Shown: positions 1 through 12,855 of the stretch, piece after piece
Layout of the letters: each line of letters starts with the position of its first letter
How positions within the stretch are numbered: the first letter of the stretch is position 1
NCBI GenBank assembly: GCA_030533445.1
Contig: CM060066.1
Location: forward strand, 35,534,235-35,598,234
Length of the DNA stretch: 64,000 nt
Direction: 5' to 3'
From: Cyprinodon diabolis
Lineage: Eukaryota; Chordata; Actinopteri; Cyprinodontiformes; Cyprinodontidae
Position numbers and translations under genes: made by a program
The notes under the pieces: generated by a model
What the model saw: only the letters and a program-made list of their open reading frames with translations
The model's database searches: none
Told to the model about the DNA's origin: nothing

Positions 1-180
1 ATTAATGAACTCTATTTATCTCAAATTGGAGAAATTTACCTCTGCATTTAACCCATCCCTTTGGGGAGACGTGGGCTGCCATTGTTCGGTGCCCAGGGAG
101 TTTGGGGGAGTGGGGCTCGAACTCAGAACCTCAGGATTCCAATCTGTAGTCCCTAACAACTAGGCCAGCACTCCAGTTAA
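1..180 (-). repeat. tRNA-derived SINE, truncated at the window edge
   Basis: Read on the - strand, the segment begins near 180 with a tRNA-like head: an A-box-like stretch (TGGCCTAGTTGTTAGG) and, downstream, a B box (GTTCGAGCCCC), the two internal RNA polymerase III promoter elements. The body that follows (GGGTTAAATGCAGAGG) resembles tails I associate with fish SINEs. No open reading frame crosses it. The SINE call is firm; the family name and the left boundary are not. Confidence 0.6.
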
Positions 181-899
181 AGGTTCTAAATATTGCAGAA
201 AGTTATCTTGATCCTTATGTACCAAAGAAAGCATTGTAAAATGTACAGCCACAGGTGTTTTTGGCTGTAAGTTCTTTAAAATCTTTGTTATCTAAAAGTT
301 TTTTGGGTTTTTTTTACATCAAAGGGGATACACACTGTCACTGTCAATGACAATTTTTTTGTTTGTTTGAGATACATTAGACAGACATTTGTGTTCTTTT
401 CCATTAGCTGTGGTTTTCACCTTAAAAATCTACATTAGTTCCACATGTACTGTAACTCTTACACCCTAGTAAGCCCTAAATTACATTCTAAATGTCCTTA
501 AACATTAACATTTTCACCAGAAAGGTTCAATAGAGACACAGATTGTAGATTAGTCTTGTGACAGTTAAACGTTTGGCCTATTCTTCTGCAAAAGATAAGA
601 TTTATATCAGAAGACAACTGAAATTCTGAGCTAAATGCCTCTTATCCTTTCAGAGTTTCACCACCATCAACAAGATGGTTGCTGATAGGTAACAAAAACA
701 ATTTCTGTCTCTGTTTTCTTGTTTAAAGAATAAACAAGTACTCAGGCCAAACCGGGGTTAAGTTTGTCTTTTTGTGTGAATTGTATCGCTATGTTGCTTT
801 TGTAGCCAAAATAACAGAGCCGATACAGGCGGTTTGAGACAGGAGGCGAAGCAAGAGGCAGACTACCAAGGGCACAACATCACTTTGCTTCTCACCATT
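181..899. other. AT-rich non-coding DNA, nothing recognised
   Basis: No convincing exon, RNA gene or repeat boundary was found. The stretch has homopolymer T runs and stop codons in all frames. Confidence 0.5.
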
Positions 900-1180
900 T
901 GCAAAATGAGAGCTTGCTTTGTTTAAATTCCCCCCAGATCAAAGGGTGCAAACCGAATTCCTGCAGCATCCACAGCGCCATTTGATGTTTGAAATAGCCA
1001 AATTATTGCTGCGATTACAGTAGCTGTGCACAATCAATGGAGCAGTCCAAACAAGCTCTCTATTGTGGCTCTCAATTAGCGGTGTGACATCTCAGCACCT
1101 AACATCTGAGAGGCATCCTACAATGAGAGGCTGTTTGGGCTGATAAAGTGATTTGGCTTGGTGGGGTCCTTTCATCTTCA
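900..1180. promoter_or_regulatory. Candidate conserved non-coding element (enhancer-like)
   Basis: This 280-bp stretch is of higher complexity than its surroundings. It carries a perfect TCF/LEF-type site (GATCAAAGG, 937-945), homeodomain-type cores (CAATTAG near 1073, AATCAATGG near 1032) and no repeats or ORF. That texture is typical of deeply conserved vertebrate enhancers, but conservation cannot be seen from one sequence. The call is inference only. Confidence 0.3.
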
Positions 1181-2270
1181 CTGACAGCAGGGTTTTTCGA
1201 GGCTTCTGGGTATTCTCCACATCCTAACGCCTTCCTTTTATTGTGACAATAGCGCCACTGTCTTTAGTGTCTCAAAAATGCCACAAGCCTTTTACTCCAT
1301 GAGCAACTCTAGCTAGTTGCATCTCAGATGGGCTTCTTTTAAAGTAGATCATTTTTTTAGGTTAAATTATCAACAATTAGTGAGCTATTTTCAATTAAAA
1401 ACTACTTTCCTTGCTACAGCAAAATACTATACTGTCTGTTCAAAGAAGCTTTTTAATACCTTTCATGATGGCATTGTGGTTGTTGCTTGAGTGTTACCAA
1501 GAAGCAGCTGTAATTTAAAAAGGATAACTTTGCTCGTGGGAAGGACGAAGAACCAGAGGATCAGGTTCAGCTGATCAAACTTTGCATTCTGCAGGCACCA
1601 GTGCTCTGATGTTCTGCCTTCACTCTGAGTGTAAACAGCATGAGCAAGGAGGAGGTGAAGCGATGGTAAGATGAACCATCGCTTCACAGAGGTTTACAGA
1701 GACTGAGAATTGATGCTTTTCTGTCAAGCTGATGGGCAGAGGACTAAAGAGATGCTGGTTTTAAAGCGCTTCAGGCTCTCTTACAGTAGGCCGAATCATG
1801 GACAATAATCTGAAGCAAGCTGTTTGTTTGCAAAGAAATGCTGCATAACTATTCCTAATTTGAGCTGGTAGGCTTTACAATTTTTAAATAAAATCTTTTC
1901 TTAGTTGATATATGAAATAGAAGCAGTAATGATAGGGTTCAAACTGTCACACATAAATGTTGATGTTTATAATGGGGTATACCAGCCCACTTTTTACCAA
2001 TTTCTCGAAATTTCAACACTAAATGTTCTGCAAAGAGTAGTTATGAAATTAAAGGATACAAAATCATGGTTTTCAACATTTCATGCACATGTGTTTGTAC
2101 TCAGCTCTCATGTTTCAACATTTTATAAAGCCACCTTTCACTTGCAATTATTTATGGAATTTGTTTATATCAGCTTTGCTCATCGAAAGCTCAGCCATAA
2201 CGGATTGAGAGCATCGCTGTGCATAAACTCCTGTGCCCTATAATATGGCCCCTATGATGAAATCTAAAAA
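1181..2270. other. Non-coding DNA, nothing recognised
   Basis: Short ORFs occur on both strands (for example 1905-2243, +), but none shows a protein domain, splice context or codon pattern that supports a gene. Confidence 0.5.
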
Positions 2271-2274
2271 TATT

Positions 2275-2830
2275 TCAATCTACACTAATCCTTAGTAGCT
2301 CCATCCGTATGTTTAGGTCTGTTGTCCCCTCCTGAAGTGAACCTTCATCACAATATCTCGTATTTTATGTCTAAGTGGTTTTCTTTCAGACACCAGCACT
2401 CTCCTCCCCTATTGAAGATTATCCTTGAAGGATGACACAACCACTGCTGTGGGTGTGATGATATATGCATGTAGGCCAACATTTTAATTTTAGTTCAATC
2501 TGACCAGAGCACATTCACCCAAATCATTGCTGTATTCTCTATGTTGCTGATGACAAACCATGTAAGGGAAGTCCTTTTGCAGCGCAGGCAAAACTTTTCT
2601 TATCAACATTTCTCTTTGAAATGTGGATCTTTTGCAACTCCTCCAGAGTAACTACTGGGCTATTGGCCTTTTCCCCTAGTTAATTCTCTTCTTTACCAAC
2701 CTTACAGTGTTAGTGGACAGTCTTGTCTTTGTGTGTATTTGTGTCAAACATCTCTGTGAGATGTCCAATGCTTTGGAAAATGTTGTTAAACCTAATGTAA
2801 TCGTTCTTTAAATAACTCCACATTTTTTTA
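2275..2830 (-). pseudogene. Decayed Tc1/mariner transposase relic
   Basis: Read on the - strand, fragments in several frames match the fish Tc1-type transposase. The peptide FSKALDISQR (near 2790) corresponds to the N-terminal helix-turn-helix region, VVTLEELQK (near 2640) to the second DNA-binding part, and VLWSD (near 2500) to the start of the DDE catalytic domain. Many frameshifts and stops make it non-functional. Terminal inverted repeats were not found, so both boundaries are approximate. This is an old DNA-transposon fossil, not a host gene. Confidence 0.65.
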
Positions 2831-5130
2831 TATCTGACCTGTCTGTAGTTTTCACCCATATATACATCATCTGTATTTTCTATTGAGGGTTTAAAAAATG
2901 CATGCTGTCCATTTAACTACATGACTTCTTTGTTTTATGAAGAGGTACAGTAGAAGACAACAGACATCTCAATATGTTTAGAGGTTTAAAACGTTACCTA
3001 GGTATAAAAGGTAAGGAGGTGGATGCAGCTACTTCTCCGGCTTTTTTTTCAGTATAACAGAAAACTTAATTGGCAATTGCTGGTTGGTTTGTCAAACATA
3101 GTATGTAAAAGTGTTTTATCTTTGATGACATTTAGAGGCGAATTAAATGACTAAAAGAACAGCTAGCCTGTGCACCTGAGAGTGCACAATTTCAAAAGTC
3201 AGAATAATAAACTGAAGCCCTCACTTTAGAGCAAATGTTCAAATTTTAGAGACTTTGTAAGTTCGGGTTCATGATGTAGGGCCATATTTTTGCTTCATGA
3301 TCTGTGTAAGTTCTCCGTTCCCAAGTTGTTCAATCGTTGTGAGAAAACGCTCCCTGAAATGCTTTTCCCTCGCCAAGAAAAACTCACAACATTAATAGAA
3401 TTAGTTTAATTGTCCATTGGCTTGTAAAAAGGCCTCTGTTTTCTCTCAACCATAAAAAGACTTTGTGTTTGTTGCTGGTTCAAGGCTCTCTAAAGGATAT
3501 GCTGGCATGTGTAGGGATCTGGCAGAAAGGAAACCTGTGGTGGAGCTGCTGGTGGGTGAACAGTTATTGTTTGAAAATCATGCAACCAGCCCTCACAATG
3601 CCGCATCCACGGAGGTAAAGCAAAGACTGAGCTAAGAGGGAGAGACACAGGCAAAAGAAAAAAAAGAACGAATAATAAAAGTCTTGTGAAGCTTTGATGG
3701 ACAACTTAACAGGCGAAACTGAATTTTTCTTTTGCTGCAAGATGTCAGATGCCTTACCAGTAAGTGAGGAAAGATGGAAAAAGCACACCACAGGTGTCTT
3801 TTCTCGCCCTTCTCTTTTCTCCTAAATTTTAAGACGGCTTGGTGAATGTGAAAACATCAAAGGTCTAACACTCAGAAAGTACACTGTTGTTCCAGTAACC
3901 ACATGCAAAAAGAAATGGCAAGAGAGATGGGGGAAGACTTGGAGAGACAGAATGAGCTTTTTAACAACCTTGTCCTTAAATAAGGACCTCAGTAAGGAAA
4001 TCAATAAAAAAAAAACACAGGAGATTCATTCTATTTTGCTCGTCATTTCAAAGTCCAAACAGTGAGGTTAACCAATCCCACAATAAAGCAATAGTGGCTG
4101 GTCCTGTGTACCAACACATATGACTCCTCCACAAACAAGCTGATGGGGGCAGAAATAGAGCCGGCGAGGTTTGTGTAGCTCCAGCTCTGACTCATTGTCA
4201 TTAAAAACAGCCCTCTGTAACAGATACTAAACTTAGACAGGAGCGAGCTCTTGCCACCAACCTTCCTCACGCGTTTACAAGAGGAACAAAACGAAACAGT
4301 CCCAAACTCAACACGTTTTATTCACGCTTTCTCTTATCTCCACACAAAGACCACCCAGGAACAACAAGTCACTTTCCACCTGTAGTGTAAGTGTGTGCAA
4401 GATTTGTGCTTTATATGTGTGTCTGTGAATGACTGCTTATCTCTCTCACTCTTTCTTTCCTTCTATGTGTGTACTTCCACCTTACATCATCTGGGTCCTG
4501 TTTGGATAGATTTTCTGTAAAAATCACAGTCACACCGTGGTAGGATTACCACTGTGAAAAGCAGCACCTGGAAGAAACTCTATGCTCCTGCCCTTTTTCC
4601 TCCCCTCAGATGCTTAAAGAAGTTTCTTGCTTCCCAGCTTGAGGCACAGGATTTGTTTTTGACCTACATGAGCATCCTCGGGCTTTGCGTTCCCCTCCAA
4701 AGAAGCGACAAAAAAACAGCTGAAATTCACACTCCTCTGCATCCAACAAGTTTACAGCATCTAAGCAGATAAACAAGCCATGTTTGCGTTTGTGTGCTTG
4801 TATTCGGTATAATGTGGGGATCGACTATTCATTGTTTGGCCCCAATGCCTGGACTCCAAAGGGAATTTGTCGTTTAGGACTATGGTGCAAATTCAGTTTA
4901 GGGTTAGGTATGAACCCATAATGGTAAAGTTTAGAGTAATGCTGTGGAAATAGGTTAGAAATTAATAGTAGACTATTAAAAGTAAATTTTGTGCATATCT
5001 GAGCCTTGTTATTGGGGCTGCTACAACAGCTTAGGTTTTTTTAAATAAGTTTGCTATACAAATGGATGGGAAACAGAAAAACTGAGGTCATGTAAGAATA
5101 GCAAAACATGACTTGTTTAGTTTAAAAATA
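2831..5130. other. Non-coding DNA, nothing recognised
   Basis: No supported gene. ORFs at 3564-4270 (-) and 4554-4772 (+) are short, lack domains and sit in pyrimidine- or purine-rich DNA. Confidence 0.5.
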
Positions 5131-5136
5131 ACCTGT

Positions 5137-5393
5137 CAGCGGTCTGTGCTTATATAGTGTTATTTCCAGTCAGGAGGCTTGACTAAAGCACATTACACTA
5201 TATGCAGTCAAGCTACATTGTAGTCCCAGCTTCCCTGGGCATCACAAACAGAAGCAAGGCAGCTGTATGCAGACTCAGGGCCCTCTGACCTCCATCAGCA
5301 GGCAATGTGGGTGAAGTGTCTTGCCCAAGGACACAATGACATTGAAAGTCAGAGCTGGGCTTTGAACAAACAACCCTTTGGCTGCATCCAACG
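5137..5393 (-). repeat. tRNA-derived SINE copy (same family as 53,600-53,960)
   Basis: The reverse complement aligns by eye with the copy near 53.7 kb. Shared blocks include CATTGTGTCCTTGGGCAAGA, GGTCAGAGGGCCC, GCTACAATGTAG and an ACTATATAAGCACAG-like tail. The pol III B-box region (5340-5370) has decayed. The two copies lie in opposite orientations about 48 kb apart. Confidence 0.65.
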
Positions 5394-8300
5394 CCACTAT
5401 CTCCCCTATAAATATACCAGTAAAGGTTAGGGTTATGCCAGCATTAGGGATACCTGCAGTGAAAAAAATGATATTGATAGAAATACAAACATCTCTGTGT
5501 GTCTGTGCTAGTCAGAAAGCACATCAGGGTGCTATGTGTTTACAGCAGATATATACGAAATGTATCATGTTTACCCTTTTATTATACCAAGTAAGGCAAA
5601 GAATGATTATCTGCATTGAGATTTAAGTAGATGAAAGGAGTTGGGTAATCCTAGACAAATATTGCCGGAGCATCTCCACTGAAGATTCCCATTAGAATAA
5701 TCTTAGTCCCAGATTAGCCACAACTAAAACTGTTTTTGATTTCCTTTGCACACACTCACACACCCCCACCCCCACACAGCATTAGTATTTGATATTTTTC
5801 CAGCATTTGAGTAATGTAATACCGTTGAAGAAATCCTCTGAGCATTTCAGCCTGAAAAACTCACTCAATTATTTTAGGACTTTGGCGCTCAGACCTCAGC
5901 AGGAAACATTAGCGCTGAAGTTTACTTTAATATGCATAAGCAGGTGTATGAGTACAGGGATGTTTCCCCCCAGGTCTGAAACTGGTGGTGGAGTGGAGAT
6001 AGATGAAGTTGGTTTGGTCCATAGACTGCTATGACATGCTTGAGCTGTATCGGTTAGATCCAGTAGACTGCGTGAGCTGATACTAGTGTTTCAATCGAGA
6101 CCCGGAAGATAGATTTCCAGCTTGGATATACACAGGTTTGAAAGCATGAAGCGACAGTGGAGAGGAAAATCTCTCATTTGCGAAGAAACCTCTGGCAGAA
6201 CCAGGCTCAACATGGCGGTCGCCTGCCGGACCGGTTAAGGTGTGGCAGGGAATACAGTAAGAGTCCGGGAGGAATTACCCTCTGATAGGGACAAGGTTGA
6301 AGAAGTATCATGGAAAAGTTAGATGGAACTTAGCTACGATGGAGGAGAAGGGTATGGAGGTGGGTTTAATCGGGGTCATCTAAGTCAAAATCAGATATAG
6401 CACAACCACTGCTTGATCTTCGCTGGGTAGCAAGCTGAGTCGTGGATTTGGAGACCTTTTAAGATTAATTCTGAATGCTGACTGAGTTTCGTGAAGGTGT
6501 GGTTCAAGGAGATTGGTCAGTGTCAGAAGCAGATGAGCTTCTGATGATAAGGGAAATAATTTAGTTCCTTCAGTTGAACTTCTACCTCGACTTCATTAAA
6601 TAAAAAACCTTATTTATCCATATATATGTAACACTTTCAAATCCTTAATTGCAGTCATAACACTGGAGTAACAGGGTCAGCTTCAGTATAGATCTAATTA
6701 AATGTGAGGCAAAAACTCTGAGTGACGCACTCTTTTCCTTTAATATTGCAGTCTCTGAAACATGTCAAGCAAGAATAGCAAATATGTTCCTTAAAAAATA
6801 AATTACAATAAAGTCATCTGATGCTTACCCTGTTTGTACAGTCTGTAGGAATTAGGAAACCCTAACTTTATTTTTCATATGGACACTCTGACTGAACATG
6901 GGTTTATGTTACCTGCAAACATGAACAATTTTAGTTGTACGTGATCCTCCATTGTTCCCAACAGAAATGGACTTCCCTGCTTCAGGAGCTCACATTCAGC
7001 ACCTAAAAAAGTTTGTTTTGGTCCAGAACAACTTTAAAACGCTGATCTGATCTTCCATGTGTGCTTGTTTAGAAATGCGTCTTTGAGTGGCGTAGCTCAG
7101 AGTCTGCGCTTCACGCTCCACTCTAATGGTTCGCTCTTAGCAGTATGGCTCTTCCATCGCTACTTAATAAACTATGTGGCTGATCATCCTCTGCAAAGCG
7201 TAAAAAATAATTTTTTCTAACTATCCAGATTTTATTTCTTCCAGCCACAAGAGGTGAACATTCTTTAATTTCTACCAAAATTAATCCCTAAGTTATATCC
7301 AAATACAATATTTCATTGCATACGGTTTATTTTTGTATAAGATTCCAGGTGAAAAGGTAAGTAGATATTTGAATATTTCTCTCTCATTGTTCTCGTTTCT
7401 ATCTATTTAAATATGATGTAAATGTTTCCTTGTATTGTCATTAAAACCATTTCTCTGGTTCCTTTAAATATTTAAACATTTTAGTTCACATATTCATTCA
7501 ATTTAGGTCTGGATTGGCATGGCACTACAAGGCAATTATGTACATTCTCTCTGTATTTTTTTTATCTCAAAACCCTGTGAATTTGAATATATTTTGACCC
7601 CTGAACAGCAGCAACCGAGGGATAAACTGAAGAAATAAAGCCAAAATTGCCAAAATAGAAAGAAGAATATTTTTGTTCTTTGCTTTTTTGGAGCAAGGAA
7701 GATTTTATTGATCTGTGCTTGATGCATGATTCTCTATTCTAAGAGGACTAAATCTGAGCTAAGGTTCTGATATAGACTTATCTAAAAAAAAAAGGCTTTT
7801 TGCTCTTTATGTCTGATACTTTATTCTATTCATTCTTATGTTTTGTTTCAAATATTAATAAAATACAATGGTTTATTTACAATCATGTAATCCTCAAAGT
7901 CTTGAAGGTCTTGTATCAATACACAGCAGATTATAATACTTTATATGAGTGTACTGCACATGAAAATCTGTCAGAATATGTTGAAGTAGAAGTAGAGTAT
8001 GAATATGGAGATCACAGGTATGAGGATCTTAGTTAAATAGTGCAGAAATTGTTAAGTAGCATTACACACTATTCGTCTGTATTCAAGGCTGTGGATTCAC
8101 AAAATAGGCTAGATTATGCAGCACTTACAAGTTCTGTGGTTGTTTTTATCCGAAGAGTAGTCCTTAATCTCTTCTTTGTTGTTAGACTCAATTTTTTTGC
8201 ATTAATCATATCCATATGCATGAACATGTACATTGTTTTGCTTATCAAGTCTGTATTTTTTTCATTTCCAAGTTGCCCAACCCCTTGACCCGTTGACCCA

Positions 8301-9230
8301 TTGTCTGCCCTTTAATCTTGACCCAACAACCCTCCGTGCCTGGCAGTGTCAAGCCCCTTTGTCAGTAACATCAGTCATCACAAAGTGTCCACTGCCACCC
8401 CAAGCCCTATTGTCCATTGTCAGTTTAACTGTGAGTGTCCTTGTTTTTGCGAAGGACGGGCACTGGCGCGGCACGCTTCCTCTGTAAATGATGAAAGAGG
8501 GTGGGAGAGTCGTGCTGAAAGCACAGGCCTTGTTCACAGTGTCCCCTGGATGCCGTGCTGATCGGAAGGCGCACTTTTTCCACTGACAGTAACTTCTGTG
8601 ATCTTTCAGATAAAAGAGAAGAAAAAAATGTGTTTGATGTCTTAATTCAAATAAGTACCCTAATGTTAAAAATTCCACAGTGTTCGAGGAAGTGTAGGAG
8701 TGTGTATCAGAACATTTATTTTTGTCTTTGTAGCTGTGACCTAATTATTAAAATTTAAGGATATATTGTTTTGTTCTAAATGGCATTCATGGCTCTTAGG
8801 CTGAAAAACAAAGACCAGGCCCAAGCTTCTTGATCTCTTCCACTAGCTTGAAATCTTTTTGACATGTGCATCTTGTTGGGCAACAAAAAAAAAAAACAGA
8901 CCAAATGATACAATCATATGTAATAACGTCTATATGGCGCATATCCCAGAAATACTGTTGATTTGGCCACATTAAAGGGGCAAGATGCTGCAAAAACAAA
9001 AGCAACGCCTCTCTCGACATTCTCTTGACATTATACATCCTAAGTCATGGTGACCTTTGCTTCTTGAAGTATGAGGCATATATTTTCTGAGTGGATGAAC
9101 AGATCTTTGTGTGTTTCCTGGAAATATACAGCGGGTCACATCTGGAGCAAATATTTTTTACAGCATTTTTTACTCGGGGGGGGTTGGACTCTGAAATGAA
9201 CAACAGCAGTTTAGCTAATGTGGTAAGACA
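5394..9230. other. Non-coding DNA, nothing recognised
   Basis: Intergenic or intronic DNA. The 6,040-6,600 part is more GC-balanced and may be an old dispersed repeat I cannot name. The ORFs around 8,233-8,678 overlap on both strands and show no domain. Confidence 0.45.
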
Positions 9231-9234
9231 AAGG

Positions 9235-9640
9235 CAGCCTATGTAGCATCTTGAAGGTGAGCCACTTGCAAAAGTATTCAGACTTCTTTGACTCTAAAAA
9301 GTAAGGATTTTGTATAATCTGACCAGAGATCCCCCTTTCACATGTTTGCTTCATCCCTTTTAGGGATGATCTCAAATTTGCTTTTGAATGGCTTTCTTTT
9401 CACCAAAACTGCTCTGAAGTAATTCAATTATACATACCATATTTGGTAACCACACACTGCAGAGCTGTGGATCTTTGCATCTCTATCAGAATTAGATCTT
9501 GTCTTTCCTGGATTAACACATCATGCCCAGAACATCCTTATGGGGTGAAAATCATATTGTGGCATGTTTACAGCTTTGCCATACATTTTAAGATGATTGA
9601 CTGAGTACTTCCCTGAGACATCTATAAATAAGTATTGTTT
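9235..9640 (-). pseudogene. Second decayed Tc1/mariner transposase relic
   Basis: The reverse complement contains LWSDYTKI (near 9320), matching the start of the Tc1 DDE domain. Further on, a degenerate helix-turn-helix/linker segment (near 9560-9600) has the same spacing as in the relic at 2.3-2.8 kb. The sequence is heavily mutated, with no inverted termini seen. It is independent of the first relic, judging from different indels. Confidence 0.5.
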
Positions 9641-11395
9641 TATAAACTAACCTTAAAACTTTCTAGCCCATATATTAGGTTGTTGCACTTAACGACTCTA
9701 TTTGTTCGCTAGTGTTCTCCAGAGAACTATTTAGACCTTCATAGAACAATTCTTCCAAATTTATGCCAACTTTTCCAGATTTCAAATCTTTATAACCCTT
9801 CTCAAATCAGGTATCACGTCCCTTACATTCAGTTACACACTCCTTTGTGTTGGTCCATCCCAACGAATCCAAACAGATGTATCTAAGTGTGCGCTTGTTA
9901 TGTGACACAGTGGGAAAATGTGCTAAATACCCCTGATAAATTGCAGCAGACAATAATTTAGAATTATATCAAATATGGAACATTCTTATAGAACTTTCTT
10001 TGACCATATTCTCCAGTCTGGTATATTTGTCAATGCTATTTGATATATTCAATCCGTCATGTTTGTTTGATCATATGTTTTACCTTAACCGACGGAGACA
10101 GTAGGGAGTCTTTTGTCATGTAAATTCAACATTCTGTGGCCTGTTTTCTTTGAAGGATTGCAAAGGTTCAGACAGACCTAGACTGAGACTTTTCTCAGAA
10201 ATTCACTGTAGGTGTCACACAGACAAAGCTTGCTCTCTCCTGTGTCAAAAAAAGAACCTATCATGCTTCCACACCATATGGAGAATTGCCCCAATTTCTC
10301 TTCCTTTATATCAAATGCAATCCTTTTCAACTCAAACCTTTTGTAGCATATACCACATGCGATTTAAGCTCTTGTGCAGCGCAGCAAAGTTTGTGACTTT
10401 TTGATATTGCAGTGAGTTGTGTGACAAGTTTCTGTCGCTCACCAACTCCCTCTCCCCTTTCCTCCCCCTCCACCACAAAAGAATATATTCTATTCCATCG
10501 ATTGATTAGCATACATCAAGCCTCGGTTGTTACGGCAAAGCTTCATTTGAATCTTCTGTACTTTCCCCATGTCTTTCAACCGCCAGCTGTCAGCCACATC
10601 AACACCGGCGTGCTCTGCACCATACAAAGTTAAATTGAAGCACTCTTACACTATATATAGATAAAATGTCACTTCCATCAAGAGACGAGACACCTTCGAA
10701 GTCGTCAATACAGAGCACTTCATCATGGGCAAAATAACTTTGAAACCCAAAAAGAGAGTAGAGATGAAACAACTATTCTCTTCTTTTTACTCTGTGTTTG
10801 AAAGAGGGGGAAAAGTGAGATTATTTTTTAAAGTGGTTAAAGTGTTTTAGGGGGCTCGTTTTTTGATCTGTCTGTCCGTCATGGAAAACAAAGAGCATCT
10901 CCTGAAGCTTCTGATCGTTAGCTATCCTCAAAGTGTCTCAAAGTCTTTTTGTCATCGCTGAGTGCGTCGATTAAAGGGGGAATATCATTTATTCATTTTA
11001 CCATTGAGCAAAAAAGGAACAGATTCGAAAGCTTAGCACTCATTTTCTTCAAACTCTTGAAGTGAGGTGATGAAGTCAGCTCTCTTCTTGAGAGATGAGC
11101 CAAGTTGAGGTAAAAAGTTGATGAAAGTTTTTGCTGTGCAAATTTTTAAAGGGTGTCAGAGATATTTCTGTTCAGAGTAAAAGCTGTTCAGACTTTAATA
11201 AACTGTGGAAGTTAAATTTTGTCATAAAACCTTTATTCACTTAAACTCTCAGTTTTTGCATCTAAAATTATGGCTCCCCACTGCAAATTAGTTGTTTTGG
11301 CAAAATATGTTTGCAATAAACAAACCTAGAAGGCAAAACTTTAATAGCTCAATATAAAAAAATATTATACATGGTTTAAAAAGCCTTGCAGCAAT
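9641..11395. other. Non-coding DNA, nothing recognised
   Basis: AT-rich, with short overlapping ORFs on both strands only (10,150-10,633). No splice-consistent exon was identified. Confidence 0.5.
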
Positions 11396-11397
11396 AA

Positions 11398-11720
11398 AGG
11401 TTCTTGGTTCGTTTCCCGGCCTGGGGTCTTTCTGCATGGAGTATGCATGTTCTCCCTGAGCATGCGTGGGTTCTCTCCGGGTACTCCGGCTTCCTCCCAC
11501 AGTCTAAAAACATGACTATTAGGTTAATTGGCTTCTTTAAACTCTTCTTAGGTGTGAGTGTGTGTATGAATGGTTGTGTGTCCTGTTTGTCTCTTGTGTT
11601 GCCCTGCTATGGACTGGCGACCTGTCCAGGGTGTACCCCGCCTCTCGCCCGTTGACCGCTGAAGATAGGCACCCCTTGCGACCCCACTCGGGACAAGCGT
11701 GTCAGATAATGTATGGATGG
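11398..11720 (+). repeat. 3'-end fragment of a fish non-LTR retrotransposon, ATGG-type tail
   Basis: The segment has the blocks TTCTCTCCGGGTACTCCGGC, CTGGCGACCTGTCCAGGGTG and CGACCCCACTCGGGACAAGC, and ends in ATGGATGGATGAT. This high-copy fish sequence has a short tandem tail like those left by target-primed LINE insertion. A second partial copy lies at 50,570-50,700. The exact family (RTE/Rex-type) is not certain. Confidence 0.55.
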
Positions 11721-11831
11721 ATGATTTAAATGGTAAATAACCTTCACGTGTAGAGCTTTAACAAGTCAGTGGACTCTGAACTCTTCAAACTACATTCAGT
11801 CATTTACCCATTCGCACACTAATGTTAGTAA

Positions 11832-12715
11832 AGCCCATGTCACACCTTGACGAGCGTATGCCTGATGTACGAAAAATCTGGCAAAATGCTGTCATACGTT
11901 GGATAAGCAATGGGTTTGTTTTTTATTAGCTAGCATATAAGTTATGAGCACGCTGAGGCACATTGGCACACATCGACATGTACGCCAATGTGCATGTAAG
12001 GCATGTACGTTAAGAGATTTTGAGCATGCCCAAAATTTCTTGATGTATGCCAGCTTACGTAGGGCATAAGGTACAGGTAAGTTAAGTCTGAGTTACTCAT
12101 AAGTCGTGGTGTCTTTCTTATCCAAAACCTATGATTAACTTGTGCATAACTTATGTGTAACTTATGCTGATGCTACTATTTAATGGCGTATTGGTAGCAT
12201 TTTGGTATAAAAGGTGGTTTACAGGAGGAAACCATCAGTACTCCTCCAGACTTCATCCCATAATAGGGTGAGTGCCAAGGTGAGTGTAATGGATCCTCCT
12301 TGCATTCACGCCCACTGCCACAACCAGCAAATTTCCTAGCAGCCGTAAAGCTGGATCTGCTGCGACCGAAAACGCTATTACTATCTTTTTCTTGTTTTCT
12401 TCTTAGGGGGCGGTAAACAGCAGCAAGGTTATAATACCGCAATCAAAAAAATCGTTTATGCAGGCCGGGTGCCTCAGGGTGCATTGCTGCCCTCCACAGG
12501 ACACTGGCTGGTGACATATCAAGGGCATTACACCGCCATGTGTTATGCATAAGTTAGGCTGTCGTTGGACATAAATTCTGGAGTTGTTATGAATATTCTA
12601 TCTATACTCCCAAAATTGAAAAAAATACATAGAAAATTCAGCATATGCAAGGGTTTTAGAAGTTTCTGGGACGTCAGGCATACGCTGGCTAAATCGCCAA
12701 AGTGTGACAAGGGCT
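11832..12715. mobile_element. Non-autonomous DNA transposon (MITE), PIF/Harbinger-like
   Basis: The ends are inverted repeats: left AGCCCATGTCACACCTTG, right (reverse complement) AGCCCTTGTCACACTTTGGC. Both ends are flanked by the trinucleotide TAA (11,829-11,831 and 12,716-12,718), consistent with the 3-bp duplication of PIF/Harbinger elements. The 884-bp interior repeats the TIR theme (CGTATGCCTG near both ends) and has one unrecognised 88-codon ORF on the - strand (12,176-12,442) without transposase motifs. Superfamily placement rests on TSD size and TIR start. Confidence 0.65.
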
Positions 12716-12721
12716 TAAGAT

Positions 12722-12855
12722 AGATAGCAGCCACAGCTCCCCTGGGGCAGGCTGATAGAAGGGAACCTGCTACACAACTGGTTGCACTGGGCTCTCTTTC
12801 CCTAAACAGCAGGCAAGGTGGGAAGTGCTTTGCCCAAGGACTCCCTTACCTCCAG
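12722..12855 (-). repeat. Degenerate SINE fragment next to the MITE
   Basis: The reverse complement contains GTCCTTGGGCAAAGCACTTC, ACCTTGCCTGCTG and GGGAGCTGTGGCTGCTATC. These are the same blocks, in the same order, as the SINE copies at 5.1 and 53.7 kb. It is shorter and more diverged than either. Confidence 0.5.

Noticed and set aside
8233..8678. Set of overlapping ORFs on both strands
   Set aside because: No domain, no splice context; mutual shadows in a GC-balanced patch.
12176..12442. 88-codon ORF inside the Harbinger-type MITE
   Set aside because: No Myb-like or DDE nuclease motif; length is within chance for the element.
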